A stretch of DNA of 64,000 nucleotides from assembly GCA_945869965.1 (NCBI GenBank), contig CAMBRC010000007.1, forward strand, positions 1-64,000, in the 5' to 3' direction. Position numbers and translations under genes: made by a program. This stretch comes from Asaia bogorensis (lineage in GTDB: Bacteria; Pseudomonadota; Alphaproteobacteria; Acetobacterales; Acetobacteraceae). The stretch's first letter is position 1. Each line of letters opens with the position of its first letter. Of the stretch, positions 10,294 to 19,293 are shown one piece after another. The notes below the pieces were generated by a model. It ran no database searches. It was given only the letters and a program-made list of their open reading frames with translations, and was not told the DNA's origin.

Positions 10294-11576
10294 GGCGGCT
10301 CGACACCGCCGCCACCAGCTTCGAAGCCGATTTCGCCGCCCTGCTGAACCAGGCGCGCGAGACGACTTCGAATGTCGGCGACGTCGTGGCCGCCATCATC
10401 GCCGACATCCGCGCGCGCGGCGACGAAGCCCTGTGCGACCTCACCACCCGCTTCGACCGCTTCCCCCTCACCCCCGGCCGCATCCGCATCACCGAAGCCG
10501 AGATCGACGCCGCCATCGCCACCGTCTCCCCGGCGCTGCTGGACGCCCTCGAAGTCGCCGCCACACGCATCGACCGCTTCCACCGCGCCCAGCTTCCGTC
10601 GGACCTCAAGCTGGACGACCCCGATGGCCTGACCCTGGGCATGCGCTGGAATGCACTGGACGCCGTCGGCATCTACGTCCCCGGCGGCAAGGCGGCCTAT
10701 CCCTCCTCGGTGCTGATGAACGCCATCCCCGCCCGCGCCGCCGGCGTCGCCCGCATCGCCATGTGCGTGCCGACCCCCGACAACGTGCTGAACCCGCTGG
10801 TCCTGGCCGCCGCCCGCCGCGCCGGCGTGTCCGAAATCTACCGTGTCGGCGGCGCCCAGGCCGTGGCCGCGCTGGCCTGGGGCACCGCCACCATCGCCCC
10901 GGTCGACCGCATCGTCGGCCCCGGCAACGCCTATGTCGCCGAGGCCAAGCGGCAGGTTTTCGGCCGTGTCGGCATCGACAGCATCGCCGGCCCGTCCGAA
11001 GTCGTGGTCCTGGCCGATGACGCCAACGACCCGCGCCGCATCGCCGTCGACCTGCTGGCCCAGGCCGAGCACGGCGAAGACAGTCAATCTATCTTGATTA
11101 CCACCAGCCACCGAATGGCCAACGCGGTTGCCGCCGCTGTCGCCGCCGAGATCCCGACCCTGCCCCGCGCCGCCATCGCGGGGGCCTCCTGGAAGGACTA
11201 CGGCGCGGTGATCCTGGTGCGCGACTGGGTCGAAGGCTGCGCCCTGGTCGACCGCCTCGCCCCCGAGCACCTGCAAATCATGACCGCCGATCCCGCGGAA
11301 AAATTCGCCCGCATCCGCCACGCCGGTGCCGCCTTCCTCGGCGCCTTCACCCCCGAGGCGGTCGGCGATTATGTCGCCGGCCCAAACCACGTCCTGCCAA
11401 CCGGCCGCACCGCCCGTTTCGCCTCCGGGCTCTCGGTGTTCGACTTCCTCAAGCGCACCACCTGGATCGCCGCCACCCCCGCCGGCCTGTCCCGCATCGG
11501 CCCCGCCGCCATCGCGCTCGCCGAGGCCGAGGGATTGCAAGCCCACGCCCGCAGCATCGCACTCCGCCTCAACTAG
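10290..11576 (+). CDS. hisD: histidinol dehydrogenase
   Basis: A 428-residue zinc enzyme that oxidises L-histidinol to histidine in two NAD-dependent steps. Recognised motifs are [53 protein letters not shown] and [10 protein letters not shown], followed by [13 protein letters not shown] with a zinc/catalytic His and PEHLQIM later. Length is normal. It is coupled to hisG. The infA gene follows 84 bp downstream, and this order is typical of alphaproteobacteria. Confidence 0.97.
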   Translation: MRRLDTAATSFEADFAALLNQARETTSNVGDVVAAIIADIRARGDEALCDLTTRFDRFPLTPGRIRITEAEIDAAIATVSPALLDALEVAATRIDRFHRAQLPSDLKLDDPDGLTLGMRWNALDAVGIYVPGGKAAYPSSVLMNAIPARAAGVARIAMCVPTPDNVLNPLVLAAARRAGVSEIYRVGGAQAVAALAWGTATIAPVDRIVGPGNAYVAEAKRQVFGRVGIDSIAGPSEVVVLADDANDPRRIAVDLLAQAEHGEDSQSILITTSHRMANAVAAAVAAEIPTLPRAAIAGASWKDYGAVILVRDWVEGCALVDRLAPEHLQIMTADPAEKFARIRHAGAAFLGAFTPEAVGDYVAGPNHVLPTGRTARFASGLSVFDFLKRTTWIAATPAGLSRIGPAAIALAEAEGLQAHARSIALRLN

Positions 11577-11660
11577 GCTTTGCTTGACCTTGACGGGCGC
11601 GCTGATCATGGTGCGCCCGAACCGCCGCCCCCATACCCTCACGCCAGCAAAAGAGACCTG

Positions 11661-11879
11661 ATGTCCAAAGAAGACATGATCGAGTTCAGCGGCACCGTGA
11701 TGGAGTTGCTCCCCAACGCGATGTTCCGCGTGAAACTCGACAATGAGCACTCCATCCTGGCCCACACCAGCGGCAAGATGCGCAAGAACCGCATCCGCGT
11801 GCTGGCCGGCGACCGCGTAAATGTCGAGATGACGCCGTACGACCTCAGCAAGGGCCGGATCACGTTTCGGTTCAAATAG
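11661..11879 (+). CDS. infA: translation initiation factor IF-1
   Basis: A 72-residue S1/OB-fold protein that binds the ribosomal A site during initiation. The sequence contains [40 protein letters not shown] and a GRITFRFK end, all near-invariant in IF-1. The ATG follows AAAGAGACCTG. The maf gene begins at the base after the stop. Confidence 0.98.
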   Translation: MSKEDMIEFSGTVMELLPNAMFRVKLDNEHSILAHTSGKMRKNRIRVLAGDRVNVEMTPYDLSKGRITFRFK

Positions 11880-11880
11880 C

Positions 11881-12450
11881 TTGCCGCCGCTCATCCTGGC
11901 CTCGGCCAGCCCGCGCCGGCTGGCATTGCTGGCGCAGATCGGCATCACCCCGGATGCCGTCCTCCCTACCGATATCGACGAGACCCCGCGCAAGGCTGAG
12001 CCGCCTCGCCTGCTCGTCCAGCGCTTGGCCCGTGCCAAGGCCGATGCCGCCGCCCGCCCCGATGCCTTCATCCTGGCAGCAGACACCGTGGTCGCCCTCG
12101 GCCGCCGCATCCTGCCCAAGGCCGAGACCGAAGCCGAGGCTCGCGCCTGCCTCACCCTGCTCTCGGGCCGCCGGCACAGCGTGCTGACGGCGGTGGTCCT
12201 GCAAGCGCCGGACGGCCGCCGCGCCGAACGCCTGGTCGACAGCACCGTCGGCTTCGCCCGCCTGACCCCGCCGCAGATCGAGGCCTACCTCGCCAGCGGC
12301 GAATGGCGCGGCAAGGCCGGCGGCTATGCCATCCAGGGCGCCGCCGCCGCCCATATCCGCTTCGTCTCCGGCAGCCATTCCAACGTCGTCGGCCTGCCAT
12401 TGTTCGAGACCGCCCAACTCCTGCGCGGCCTGGGATACCCGCTCCCGTGA
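11881..12450 (+). CDS. maf: Maf-type nucleoside triphosphate pyrophosphatase
   Basis: A 189-residue Maf/YceF house-cleaning pyrophosphatase that hydrolyses non-canonical or m5U/UTP-type nucleotides. The motif LILASASPRR is at the N-terminus, ILAADTVVALGRRILPK in the centre and GKAGGYAIQG with FVSGSHSNVVGLPL near the end. The start is TTG one base after the infA stop. It overlaps the ribonuclease gene by four bases. The subfamily (YhdE-like versus YceF-like) is not resolved. Confidence 0.94.
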   Translation: MPPLILASASPRRLALLAQIGITPDAVLPTDIDETPRKAEPPRLLVQRLARAKADAAARPDAFILAADTVVALGRRILPKAETEAEARACLTLLSGRRHSVLTAVVLQAPDGRRAERLVDSTVGFARLTPPQIEAYLASGEWRGKAGGYAIQGAAAAHIRFVSGSHSNVVGLPLFETAQLLRGLGYPLP

Positions 12451-13544
12451 TCATCCGCGTCGCCACCAGCCCCGGCGAAATCCGCGCCGTGGCCTGTGAC
12501 GCGCAAGGCCCGCTCGACTATGCGATCGAACGCCCTGGCGCTCCGGATGGCGTCGGCGACCTGCACCGCGGCCGGATCACCGCCCGGCTGCCGGCACTCG
12601 CGGGCAGTTTTGTCCGCCTGCATGACGGCAGCGACGGCTTCCTGCCCGACAGCGCCAGCGGCGGCGCGCCGGAAGGCACCATCCTGGCGGTATGCGTCAC
12701 CCGCGCCGCCCAGGGCGGCAAGGGCCCGCGCCTGACCGCCAAATGCGCCGCCGAACCCGGGCCGGTTGCCCTGCTGCGCCGCGGCCCAGGGGCGGTGGCG
12801 CGCCTTGCCGGATTGCATCCCGCGGCACCGATCGAAATCGATGACGCCGCACTGTTCGCCGTGCTGCGGCCCGGTAGCGGGGAACGCCTGGTTCGAGTAG
12901 CATGTGCCTTTGACGATTCGCTGGAGTCCATCCTGGAGGCATTGGCCGAGTCCGATACCGCCCTGCCCGGCGGCGCCCGCATGACCATCCACCCGACCCC
13001 GGCCCTGACCGCCATCGACATGGACCTCGCTGCTGCCAGCGCCGGCCGCGGCGGCAAGGCACGCACCCATGACCAGGCCAACCGCGCCGCCCTGCCCGCG
13101 CTGGCGCGCCAGGTCCGGCTGCGCAACCTGTCCGGTGCCATCGTCGTCGACCTGGCAGGGCTCAGCGCCAAGCGCCGTGCCGCACTCGGTCCGGCATTCG
13201 CCGACGCCCTGGCCAACGATCCGCTCGAACCGCGCTTTCTCGGCTTCTCCGCCCTCGGCCTCGGCGAGATCCTGCGCCCGCGCGTCCACCCGCCGCTGCA
13301 TGAGTTGCTGTCCGGCCCCCATGCCGCCGGGCTCGCGGCCCTGCGCCACGCAGCCCGCCAGGCCGCCAGCCGGCCGCATGTGCGCCTCGCGCTTTGCGCC
13401 ACCCCGGCTGTGATCGCCGCGCTGCAGGCCGACCCGGTGGCCCTGCCGGCTTTCACCGCCCGCGCCGGCCACGCCTTGACCCTGCGGACGGCCGCCACGC
13501 CGCCAGCGACGGCCTGGCGCATCGAAGAAGCCACGCATGGCTGA
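12447..13544 (+). CDS. rng: ribonuclease E/G family protein
   Basis: A 365-residue protein resembling RNase G, with an N-terminal S1-like part (residues about 35-85, GDLHRGRITARLPALAGSFVRL) and a DNase I-like catalytic part containing RNLSGAIVVDLAGL (the Asp is in the metal-binding position) and a later PLHELLSGPH. It is shorter than E. coli RNase G, as usual in the alphaproteobacterial infA-maf-rng-yacG block. The GTG start overlaps the maf stop and the 3' end overlaps yacG by eight bases. Confidence 0.88.
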   Translation: MIIRVATSPGEIRAVACDAQGPLDYAIERPGAPDGVGDLHRGRITARLPALAGSFVRLHDGSDGFLPDSASGGAPEGTILAVCVTRAAQGGKGPRLTAKCAAEPGPVALLRRGPGAVARLAGLHPAAPIEIDDAALFAVLRPGSGERLVRVACAFDDSLESILEALAESDTALPGGARMTIHPTPALTAIDMDLAAASAGRGGKARTHDQANRAALPALARQVRLRNLSGAIVVDLAGLSAKRRAALGPAFADALANDPLEPRFLGFSALGLGEILRPRVHPPLHELLSGPHAAGLAALRHAARQAASRPHVRLALCATPAVIAALQADPVALPAFTARAGHALTLRTAATPPATAWRIEEATHG

Positions 13545-13722
13545 CCCGCGCCCGCCCGCCGCGCCGCGCCCATGCCCGATTTGCCACAAGCCCGCGACCC
13601 CACGAGATCGCCCGTTCTGCAGCCCGCGCTGCGCCGAGATCGATCTCGGCCGCTGGTTCGGCGAGACATATCGAATTCCAACCGCCGAGAAAGACGGACC
13701 CGACGACGATATGACGGGTTGA
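13537..13722 (+). CDS. yacG: DNA gyrase inhibitor YacG (zinc ribbon)
   Basis: A 61-residue protein with the YacG zinc site CPICHKPA...FCSPRCAEIDLGRWFGETYRIP. YacG binds GyrB and inhibits gyrase; it is encoded at the end of this conserved cluster. The start overlaps the upstream ribonuclease gene. The tRNA-Phe gene follows 51 bp downstream. Confidence 0.96.
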   Translation: MADPRPPAAPRPCPICHKPATPRDRPFCSPRCAEIDLGRWFGETYRIPTAEKDGPDDDMTG

Positions 13723-13773
13723 TTGCATCTGCCGGGCGGGCTATTCCCTCCCCCGCCAACGACTTGACGGTAT

Positions 13774-13849
13774 GCCCAGGTAGCTCAGTTGGTAGAGCAT
13801 GCGACTGAAAATTGCAGTGTCGGTGGTTCGATTCCACTCCTGGGCACCA
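13774..13849 (+). tRNA. tRNA-Phe (anticodon GAA), integration target
   Basis: A 76-nt cloverleaf with acceptor stem GCCCAGG/CCTGGGC, anticodon stem TGCGA/TTGCA around loop CTGAAAA (anticodon GAA, with a G-T pair in the stem), T-arm GGTTCGATTCC and encoded CCA. Its 3' end lies inside the 18-bp direct repeat that bounds the adjacent mobile element, so integration kept the gene intact. Confidence 0.96.
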
Positions 13850-13851
13850 TT
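13834..13851 (+). repeat. attachment site, tRNA side (attL)
   Basis: CCACTCCTGGGCACCATT covers the T-arm 3' strand, acceptor 3' strand, CCA and two following bases of tRNA-Phe. It is identical to 22566-22583. Confidence 0.88.
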
Positions 13852-13861
13852 TCTTACATAA

Positions 13862-13889
13862 TTATCAAGCATTTTCAAATACTTGATAA
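13862..13889. repeat. AT-rich inverted repeat after tRNA-Phe
   Basis: TTATCAAG and CTTGATAA form perfect 8-bp arms, with ATTT/AAAT continuing the pairing inside one mismatch. It lies 12 bp after the tRNA in element DNA. It may be a recombination-protein or repressor site; with no T-tract it is a poor terminator. Confidence 0.6.
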
Positions 13890-13903
13890 CTTTAAACGAA
13901 CCC

Positions 13904-13923
13904 TCCCCCACGATTTCCCCCAC
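13904..13923. promoter_or_regulatory. putative integrase arm-type sites, left end
   Basis: Two direct copies of TCCCCCAC, at 13904-13911 and 13916-13923, lie 53 bp inside the left attachment site. Three copies of the same octamer lie inside the right end at 22404-22432. Short direct repeats flanking both att cores are the usual arrangement of tyrosine-integrase arm sites; the assignment is inference. Confidence 0.5.
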
Positions 13924-14076
13924 AAACGCCATTTGATACCCACCTGCGATGAAGCATTCAGGTGATGGCGTTCGGCAATTTCATGCGTGGCGTGAGAGGA
14001 CATCGACCGCCTCTTGATTGCCTTCGTATGATGACATGGCGCATTTGAGTGACGTTCGAATTGGGAGGGATGGAGA

Positions 14077-14511
14077 ATGACGAAGTGGTGGGTTAGTGCA
14101 ACCGCTTGTCTATCAGCAACTTGGTTGTTGGCTGGTTGCGCCGATGTGCGACAGTCTGACCTAGACTCCTGGGTGGGTCAGCCCGTTGCAGTTCTCGAAA
14201 CACACCCTGCGTTCATCGCGATGCCTGTCGTACGAACGACAGCATCAGACGGAACAGCAATTTGGAATTACGTCAATGGCCACAGCGCTGCGGAATGCTC
14301 GGGGGGAGGGACCGTATTTGCTGGAAATATCGCATTGCACTCATATAATAGCTTCACTTCATGCATGCAGAGATTTTCGGCCTGTAACAATATTTTTATT
14401 ATAAGGAGCGGGAGGGTAGTTCAATATTCGCCCGTAGGTAGTGGTGGGGCGAGATGTATGACAGATGATAGAGTTCGGCCTGGGGCCGCAATTGGAGGGA
14501 CTTCAATTTAA
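14077..14511 (+). CDS. predicted lipoprotein of unknown function
   Basis: A 144-residue protein with a signal peptide ending in a lipobox (WLLAGC, lipidated Cys21). The mature part contains DSWVGQPVAVLETHP, a Trp-Asn-Tyr strand and four further Cys residues (AECSGG, SFTSCMQ, SACNN, ARCMT) that may form disulfides in the periplasm. The start ATG follows GGGAGGGATGGAGA. The region is less GC-rich than the chromosome and lies just inside the left end of the element, so it is probably acquired cargo. Function unknown. Confidence 0.85.
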   Translation: MTKWWVSATACLSATWLLAGCADVRQSDLDSWVGQPVAVLETHPAFIAMPVVRTTASDGTAIWNYVNGHSAAECSGGGTVFAGNIALHSYNSFTSCMQRFSACNNIFIIRSGRVVQYSPVGSGGARCMTDDRVRPGAAIGGTSI

Positions 14512-14805
14512 ATTTCTGAGAAAAGGCTGACAGTTCTCCCCCGAGACACGCGCTTCCCGATAGCCACACCATCCCATTGGCTGCGACGGCAACCACGAAG
14601 TCAGCATTCCGTCAGGCACCGACATCAACCGCCCCGGCTTCCGCAACAGCCAATCGGCAAAGCGAAGCTCCCGCATGATCGCTTGCCCGTCGCTGCTCCG
14701 CATTCCGTGCCGCCAATTGCCATGGCGTCGTGCGTGAGCGGGTCCGGGCTTTTGCCGCAGTGCCCGGAATGCAGCCCATCCCACAGGGCGGTTGTGCCCG
14801 CTCAA
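14503..14805 (-). CDS. small basic hypothetical protein of the element
   Basis: A possible 100-residue protein read from TTG at 14805, whose bases overlap the stop of the upstream gene (TTGA). It is Arg/His-rich, with NRPVGWAAFRALRQKPG and RHGNWRHGMRS then MRELRFADWLLR. It would be the last gene of the minus-strand operon and overlaps the convergent lipoprotein by nine bases. No family recognised. The tight coupling supports it; the weak start codon argues against. Confidence 0.4.
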   Translation of the reverse strand: MSGHNRPVGWAAFRALRQKPGPAHARRHGNWRHGMRSSDGQAIMRELRFADWLLRKPGRLMSVPDGMLTSWLPSQPMGWCGYREARVSGENCQPFLRNLN

Positions 14806-15068
14806 CGGCGCGCCTCCGGCCACAGCGCGTCCCCCACCGCCGCCAAAGGCGCCGCCGCATGAACGAAACGTGCCACCGCCTCCGAAACCGCCTCTATGCT
14901 CCGATCTCCAACGGGCAACAGCGCCAGCCGTTCCAAGCCGGCCAGCGTATTCGGGCTGATCTCAATCCAAGCCCAAATCACCCCGCGCCGTCGCCTGTCG
15001 CGATAGGCCCGTGCTCGGTCCCGGTTCCGCACCCTTCGGGCTTCCGTCGCCTCTGCTTCCGTCATCAC
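14802..15068 (-). CDS. small hypothetical protein (Arg-rich N-terminus)
   Basis: An 88-residue protein with a strongly basic N-terminal helix (EATEARRVRNRDRARAYRDRRRRG) and a C-terminal half with SPNTLAGLERLALLPVGDRS. The start is GTG at 15068 or ATG at 15065, placed right at the stop of the previous gene. The basic segment suggests nucleic-acid binding. Not recognised as a named family. Confidence 0.6.
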   Translation of the reverse strand: MMTEAEATEARRVRNRDRARAYRDRRRRGVIWAWIEISPNTLAGLERLALLPVGDRSIEAVSEAVARFVHAAAPLAAVGDALWPEARR

Positions 15069-15069
15069 G

Positions 15070-15420
15070 CTACGGTTCTCCGTCGATTTCGTGCCGTTTG
15101 TGGCGTGCGGCGTTACCCAACCTGCCAGGTCGCCGCCCCCCCGCCATCAGCGCCACTGCGGCGGCACCATCAGCATGCACAGCCGCCAGCGCGGCGGATT
15201 CAACCTCTGCCCAAAGGTCGGCGGGCATTTCAACGCCCGCAGCCCCATCCGCCGCCATCGGTGCCGATACATCAAGCCGCGATCCCGAAAGCCGTCGCAC
15301 TACCACCCGCACCACCACCACGCCGCAGCGCAGCGCAACCACAACGCGAGGGGTCCGAAATTCGCCAGGGGGCACCTTCACCGCCACGATTTCCAGCAGG
15401 ATTGGCTTCGTCACGCCCAT
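15070..15420 (-). CDS. hypothetical protein of the element
   Basis: A 116-residue frame starting at ATG 15420, one base after the stop of the preceding gene (TGACATG), so coupling is likely. It has a hydrophobic beta-rich N-terminal half (GVTKPILLEIVAVKVPPGEF, RVVVALRCGVVVVRVVVRRL) and an Ala-rich second half with ADLWAEVESAALAAV. No family assigned. It belongs to the run of small genes downstream of the DUF927 gene. Confidence 0.55.
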   Translation of the reverse strand: MGVTKPILLEIVAVKVPPGEFRTPRVVVALRCGVVVVRVVVRRLSGSRLDVSAPMAADGAAGVEMPADLWAEVESAALAAVHADGAAAVALMAGGRRPGRLGNAARHKRHEIDGEP

Positions 15421-15421
15421 G

Positions 15422-15811
15422 TCAGCGCCACCCCGGCCACACATCGGCATAGGCGGCCCGCTCGGCCACCTCCCGCCGTGCGCCGCAGTCGTGTTCCATG
15501 ATCGCGGCCCGTTCCTCGAATGCGTCGCGCAGGTCCGGCGGCCAGGTCGCCATCGCAGCCAGGATCGCCGCGCTTGACGGGATCGAACCGGGATGCGGCG
15601 CCCAAACCAGCGGCCCGGCCAGCTTCGTCGCCGTTCCATCGCATTCATGCGTGTTTCCACTGGCAACGGTGGCCACGCTGGCAACATCGGCAGTTCTCTG
15701 CGGGGTTGTGGGTGTTGCCACCTCTTCGCCGGCACTGGCAACAGTGGCAACGCTCCGCGCAGCGCGGGCGGCACGCCAGCCGGCCAACAGGTCCGGGCGC
15801 GAGGCATTCAT
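15422..15811 (-). CDS. hypothetical protein with VATVAS-type repeats
   Basis: A 129-residue protein starting at ATG 15811, overlapping the DUF927 stop by four bases (ATGA). Residues about 20-52 read SVATVAS...VASVATVAS and are encoded by an iteron-like GTTGCCA array. The C-terminal half is SSAAILAAMATWPPDLRDAFEERAAI followed by EVAERAAYADV and looks helical. The N-terminus (NASRPD) resembles the start of the gene at 20415 (AASRPD). Function unknown. Confidence 0.6.
   Translation of the reverse strand: MNASRPDLLAGWRAARAARSVATVASAGEEVATPTTPQRTADVASVATVASGNTHECDGTATKLAGPLVWAPHPGSIPSSAAILAAMATWPPDLRDAFEERAAIMEHDCGARREVAERAAYADVWPGWR
15661..15751. repeat. iteron-like cluster A (TGGCAAC/GTTGCCA)
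   Basis: Copies of TGGCAAC at 15661, 15679 and two near 15735-15750, with a degenerate copy at 15670, are spaced in 9-bp steps and face an inverted GTTGCCA at 15714-15720. They flank GCAGTTCTCTGCGG. The same arrangement occurs at 20467-20558. Spaced short repeats next to replication genes suggest an origin or regulatory site; function is inference. Confidence 0.6.
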
Positions 15812-17601
15812 TCCCCAACCTCGCCCGACAGAATGGCGTCGCGCACCGCGTAGCAGCGCACCGGCTCCGATGCTCCCACACGCTCCGACTTCGTCCAGCG
15901 CGCGGCATCCTGCCGCACAAGGTAGCCGGCACGATGGACAGCCGCCGCCGACGCCCTAGGGTCCAATCCAGCCACCACCTCGCTTCGCCAAACGTCCGGC
16001 TGGATCAGATAAAGCCATCCATCCCCGTCGTGTTTCTTCCACCCGGCGCGGCTGAATACCGGCCGGGCGTTGCCGGCATCGTCGCCGCCCACAATCTGAA
16101 AGCGCCCGTCGCCATGGGTTGCGATGAACCGGCGCACCGCCGCCACCGCTGCGGCATCTTCGGCGGCGCCGTTGCCGCCTTGCCGGGCGCCGCGCCACGC
16201 GAGGAAGCAAGCCGCCGCCGCCCGTTCCGCCTCGCCCGACGGCCAAGGCAGAATGCCGGCCTCAATCGCCAACTCGCCTGCCGCAGCCACCAGGCCAAAG
16301 CGGCCCGCCGCCCGGCGCACCTGCCCATCCGCACCCTCTGGCACATGCTCGGCCACAAAAGCGGCTTGCACCTCCCGCGCGGCGGTTGCGAACTGCTCGG
16401 GGTCGGCCGCCAAGTATTCCAGCCACGTATGCCCCGCCGTGCCGTAGAAACGGCCCGCAGCAGTCTTGATGGCATCGGCCAGTGCCGCCGCCTTGGAATG
16501 TCCATGCAGCGCCTCAAACAACCCGTGCAGCCCGGTATCGGCGGGGATATCCAACACCCGCACCTCTTGCCCGGCCCGCACCCGCTTAGGGCCGCCCCTC
16601 GCCTCGGCCAGCCGATCGGCAATGCCTTCCTCGCCGGTCGAAAGGAACAGGGTCCGCCATTCAGCCGCCCGCCGCGCGCTGCCGTCGCGCCCGGCCCGGC
16701 CTTTGCCGGCGCCGTTCGCTAGCATGTAGGCAGCGGCGGCCACCGTCTCGGCGCCCGCCTCGCCCATTTCATCAAGGCACAGCAGAAGGTCGCAATGCGC
16801 CGCCGCCACCGCCTCTAGCGCGTTGTCGGTGCTGCGCCAGCTTCGGCACCAGCCGCGCAGCCCGCCGCCGCCCCATACGCTCCCGGCCGCGTGCAGCGCC
16901 GTCGATTTGCCGACGCTGGAAGGCCCGCGAAAATGAAAGCCGCCGCTCTCGGCATTCACCAGCCCCAACAGCGGCGCCGCCACGGCGGCAGACAGTGCGA
17001 AGGCGAGGCGCGAGTTTCCCACCGCCACGGCAGCCACACCCTGTTGCCAGTCGGCCAGCGTGCCGAATTGCGCAAGCGGCGGCATTGCCTCCGGCCGCTC
17101 GGTTTGCAGCGTCACCCGCCTGTCTCCGGCGTCCCCGATGGTTTCGCCGGGCAACACGAATACGCACCCGCCGGGCACATCATGCCAGCCGATGCGCGGC
17201 ACCACATGCACACGCTCGCGCGGGTCGCAGCGGGTCAGATACTCGGCCAGCTTCTCCCGCGCCTTGCGGCCCGGCGCCATGAACAACCCGCCATCAAGAA
17301 GATGCGCCCGCACTTCCTGCCCATCGCCGGCCAACATGGCCCGTGGCATTGCCCATTCGTGGCGCAGCCCGTTCGGGTCGGTCCATTCCAGCAATGCACC
17401 CCACGCCCGCCCGCTGGCGTCGTGTGTCGCCGCAACCACCCGCAGCGGGCCGCAGACTAGCAGCGGCGAGTCTTCGGGTTTTTCGGGAACGAAGAAAACC
17501 CCCTCCGCCGTCAACCGAAAGCCATGTGGCAATGGGTTGCGCCCCGCACCCTCGGCATTGCTGGCGCGCAGTTTCTCGAAAGCGTCCCCCGCGTCATCCA
17601 T
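15808..17601 (-). CDS. DUF927-domain helicase-like protein
   Basis: A 597-residue protein with the plasmid/phage DUF927 domain. The P-loop is GPSSVGKST (Walker A, around residue 230) and LLLCLDEMGEAG carries the Walker B acidic residues. Upstream, HVVPRIGWHDVPGG and FVLPGETIG match the family's N-terminal part. DUF927 proteins occur beside primase-like proteins in integrated elements and are probable replicative helicases. It overlaps the primase-like gene by eight bases, and both belong to the minus-strand replication operon. Confidence 0.88.
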   Translation of the reverse strand: MDDAGDAFEKLRASNAEGAGRNPLPHGFRLTAEGVFFVPEKPEDSPLLVCGPLRVVAATHDASGRAWGALLEWTDPNGLRHEWAMPRAMLAGDGQEVRAHLLDGGLFMAPGRKAREKLAEYLTRCDPRERVHVVPRIGWHDVPGGCVFVLPGETIGDAGDRRVTLQTERPEAMPPLAQFGTLADWQQGVAAVAVGNSRLAFALSAAVAAPLLGLVNAESGGFHFRGPSSVGKSTALHAAGSVWGGGGLRGWCRSWRSTDNALEAVAAAHCDLLLCLDEMGEAGAETVAAAAYMLANGAGKGRAGRDGSARRAAEWRTLFLSTGEEGIADRLAEARGGPKRVRAGQEVRVLDIPADTGLHGLFEALHGHSKAAALADAIKTAAGRFYGTAGHTWLEYLAADPEQFATAAREVQAAFVAEHVPEGADGQVRRAAGRFGLVAAAGELAIEAGILPWPSGEAERAAAACFLAWRGARQGGNGAAEDAAAVAAVRRFIATHGDGRFQIVGGDDAGNARPVFSRAGWKKHDGDGWLYLIQPDVWRSEVVAGLDPRASAAAVHRAGYLVRQDAARWTKSERVGASEPVRCYAVRDAILSGEVGE

Positions 17602-18616
17602 GGCGGCGCTCCCGCCGCTCTACCTCGCGGGCGGCCACCCATGCCACCACCCGGCCGGCCGCATCCTCGGGGACACCCAGCGCCCGCCCCTCGGCCACCA
17701 CGGCGGCCAGCACTTCGGCGGGGTCATCGCCACAGCGCAACCGCTGCCCCGCCATCCGCGCCAGTTTGCGCCGATGCTCCTGCGGTGCTGCGAATTTGTC
17801 GGCGGCGGAGCGCACAAGGCCGGGGATACTCTCGAAACGGTCCTGCCACCGTTCATCGCGGGCCGGCTCGGGCTGCGCCAGCATCAGCCACCGGAGCAGC
17901 CCCACCGTTGCCGCTGCCGACATGCCCCGCCCGATGCAGCGAGCCGCCATCGAGCAGAGTTCGGCGTGATAACCTTCGCCCGACACAATGCATCGCACCA
18001 GTTCGGCATCTTCGCGTTCTTCGCCGTTTGATCCCGGCGCGGAGTTGTTTGCTCCCGGCAACACCCGCAACAGGTCCACCACCTCGCCGGAAATATCGGC
18101 CAGCGCGTCGGGATGATCGGGCAGCCGCTGCCCGGTCACGGTCAGATACCGGGCGGCCCCGCGGTAAATCTCAATCGCCAGCCCGTCCGGTGTAGTGCCC
18201 TTGCGGGAGATAGAAGCGGCCACCGTGTCCACTTTGCCGATGATGCGGAGCCCGGCACCGCTCGGCGTGCGCTCGGCATACGTGCCGCCGCACATCTCAA
18301 GCAACCGCACGGCCGCCGGGGAGAAAACGCCTTCCCCGTCAATGCAGCGGTCGAGGTCGAGGAAGCACAGCGACGGCACGGCGGCGGAAACAACGCCAAT
18401 CCCGCCGTAGGGATGGCGATAGGCCCGCGCATTGGCCAACTTCCTCGCCTCCGCCAGCGTGCCCCAAGTGCGCGGATCGGTCGAAGAACCGGCCTTGCCC
18501 GTGTGCGGGCTCATCGGCACCTTGCGCCGCTCCTTCCCCATGTAGGCCCAGCACACCCAGGCCGGTGCATCGGCATATGGCATCAGGCAGGCCGGAATGA
18601 CATTCGGGGCGGCCAT
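17594..18616 (-). CDS. primase/polymerase-like replication protein of the element
   Basis: A 340-residue protein. The N-terminal half resembles plasmid and phage primase-polymerase proteins: WVCWAYMGKERRKVPMSPHTG, WGTLAEARKLA, GIGVVSAAVPSLCFLDLDRCID (the DLD acidic pair fits a metal-binding site) and TYAERTPSGAGLRIIG. The C-terminal half is helical and may bind DNA or the DUF927 partner. The ATG at 18616 is set by overlap with the upstream gene's stop; a longer upstream frame is not supported. Confidence 0.8.
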   Translation of the reverse strand: MAAPNVIPACLMPYADAPAWVCWAYMGKERRKVPMSPHTGKAGSSTDPRTWGTLAEARKLANARAYRHPYGGIGVVSAAVPSLCFLDLDRCIDGEGVFSPAAVRLLEMCGGTYAERTPSGAGLRIIGKVDTVAASISRKGTTPDGLAIEIYRGAARYLTVTGQRLPDHPDALADISGEVVDLLRVLPGANNSAPGSNGEEREDAELVRCIVSGEGYHAELCSMAARCIGRGMSAAATVGLLRWLMLAQPEPARDERWQDRFESIPGLVRSAADKFAAPQEHRRKLARMAGQRLRCGDDPAEVLAAVVAEGRALGVPEDAAGRVVAWVAAREVERRERRHG

Positions 18617-18933
18617 CACGACGCCCCCCCTTCCAGCCGCCGCTTGCACACCAGCGCGTCGGCAACCGACGCGAAGGCCAGGCCAACGGCCCCGCCCCGC
18701 GCCAACACCGCCATTGCCAGCGCCTCCCCTTTGCGATCCGGCCATGTTTCGCCGGGATCGTGCGTCACCAGTGCCGACAACCCGCCGGGCCGCCGCAGGC
18801 TGTCGAACCGCGCCCACTCGGGATCGGCGGCCAGCATGACGCACCCGCGGCAATCCGCCGAGGTCGGGAGGTAATAGAGCCGCACTGCGCCGCCATGTGG
18901 CAACCGCAGACGGGATGATACTTCTGTGCCCAT
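18616..18933 (-). CDS. small hypothetical protein of the element
   Basis: A 105-residue protein whose ATG at 18933 follows AAGGAG with seven bases of spacing, preferred over an upstream GTG/ATG. It contains YYLPTSADCRGCVMLAAD with two Cys, HDPGETWPDRKGEALAMAV and a C-terminal ADALVCKRRLEGG. Similar short proteins sit before primase genes in integrated elements, but no function is known. It overlaps the primase-like gene by three bases. Confidence 0.6.
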   Translation of the reverse strand: MGTEVSSRLRLPHGGAVRLYYLPTSADCRGCVMLAADPEWARFDSLRRPGGLSALVTHDPGETWPDRKGEALAMAVLARGGAVGLAFASVADALVCKRRLEGGAS

Positions 18934-19065
18934 GGCACGCTCCTTTTCAAAGGAAGCGGGCGCGGATGTGCTGGAACCGGGATGCGCGACGGTGTAGAAA
19001 GCGGATGCAACAACGCCTTCCGCCACCGCCGCCGGGTTCGCAATCACATGCTGGCCCGGCGGTTT

Positions 19066-19293
19066 CTATTCGGCGCCCAACATCCTGCGCAGCGAGGCGC
19101 CATCGGCCAGCCGGCGCCCGCCACTGCGGAACAACCGCAGCTCGCCGGCAGCGGCCCGGCGCCGCAGCGTGGGGATGCTCAATCCCGATATGCGGGCGGC
19201 ATCTTGCAGGGTGTAGGTAATCGCCTCCCGCAGCGGGGCGGGGCGTTCCTCGGGGCGGCGCTTGCGGCCCTTTTCTCGTTTCGTGGTGCTCAA
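19066..19293 (-). CDS. excisionase/AlpA-like helix-turn-helix protein
   Basis: A 75-residue protein with a basic N-terminal tail and a MerR/excisionase-type winged HTH: YTLQDAARISGLSIPTLRRR followed by a wing, GELRLFRSGGRR. Such proteins bend DNA at att sites or activate integrase genes. It is the first gene of the replication operon's upstream part. Direct evidence that it controls excision is absent. Confidence 0.8.
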   Translation of the reverse strand: MSTTKREKGRKRRPEERPAPLREAITYTLQDAARISGLSIPTLRRRAAAGELRLFRSGGRRLADGASLRRMLGAE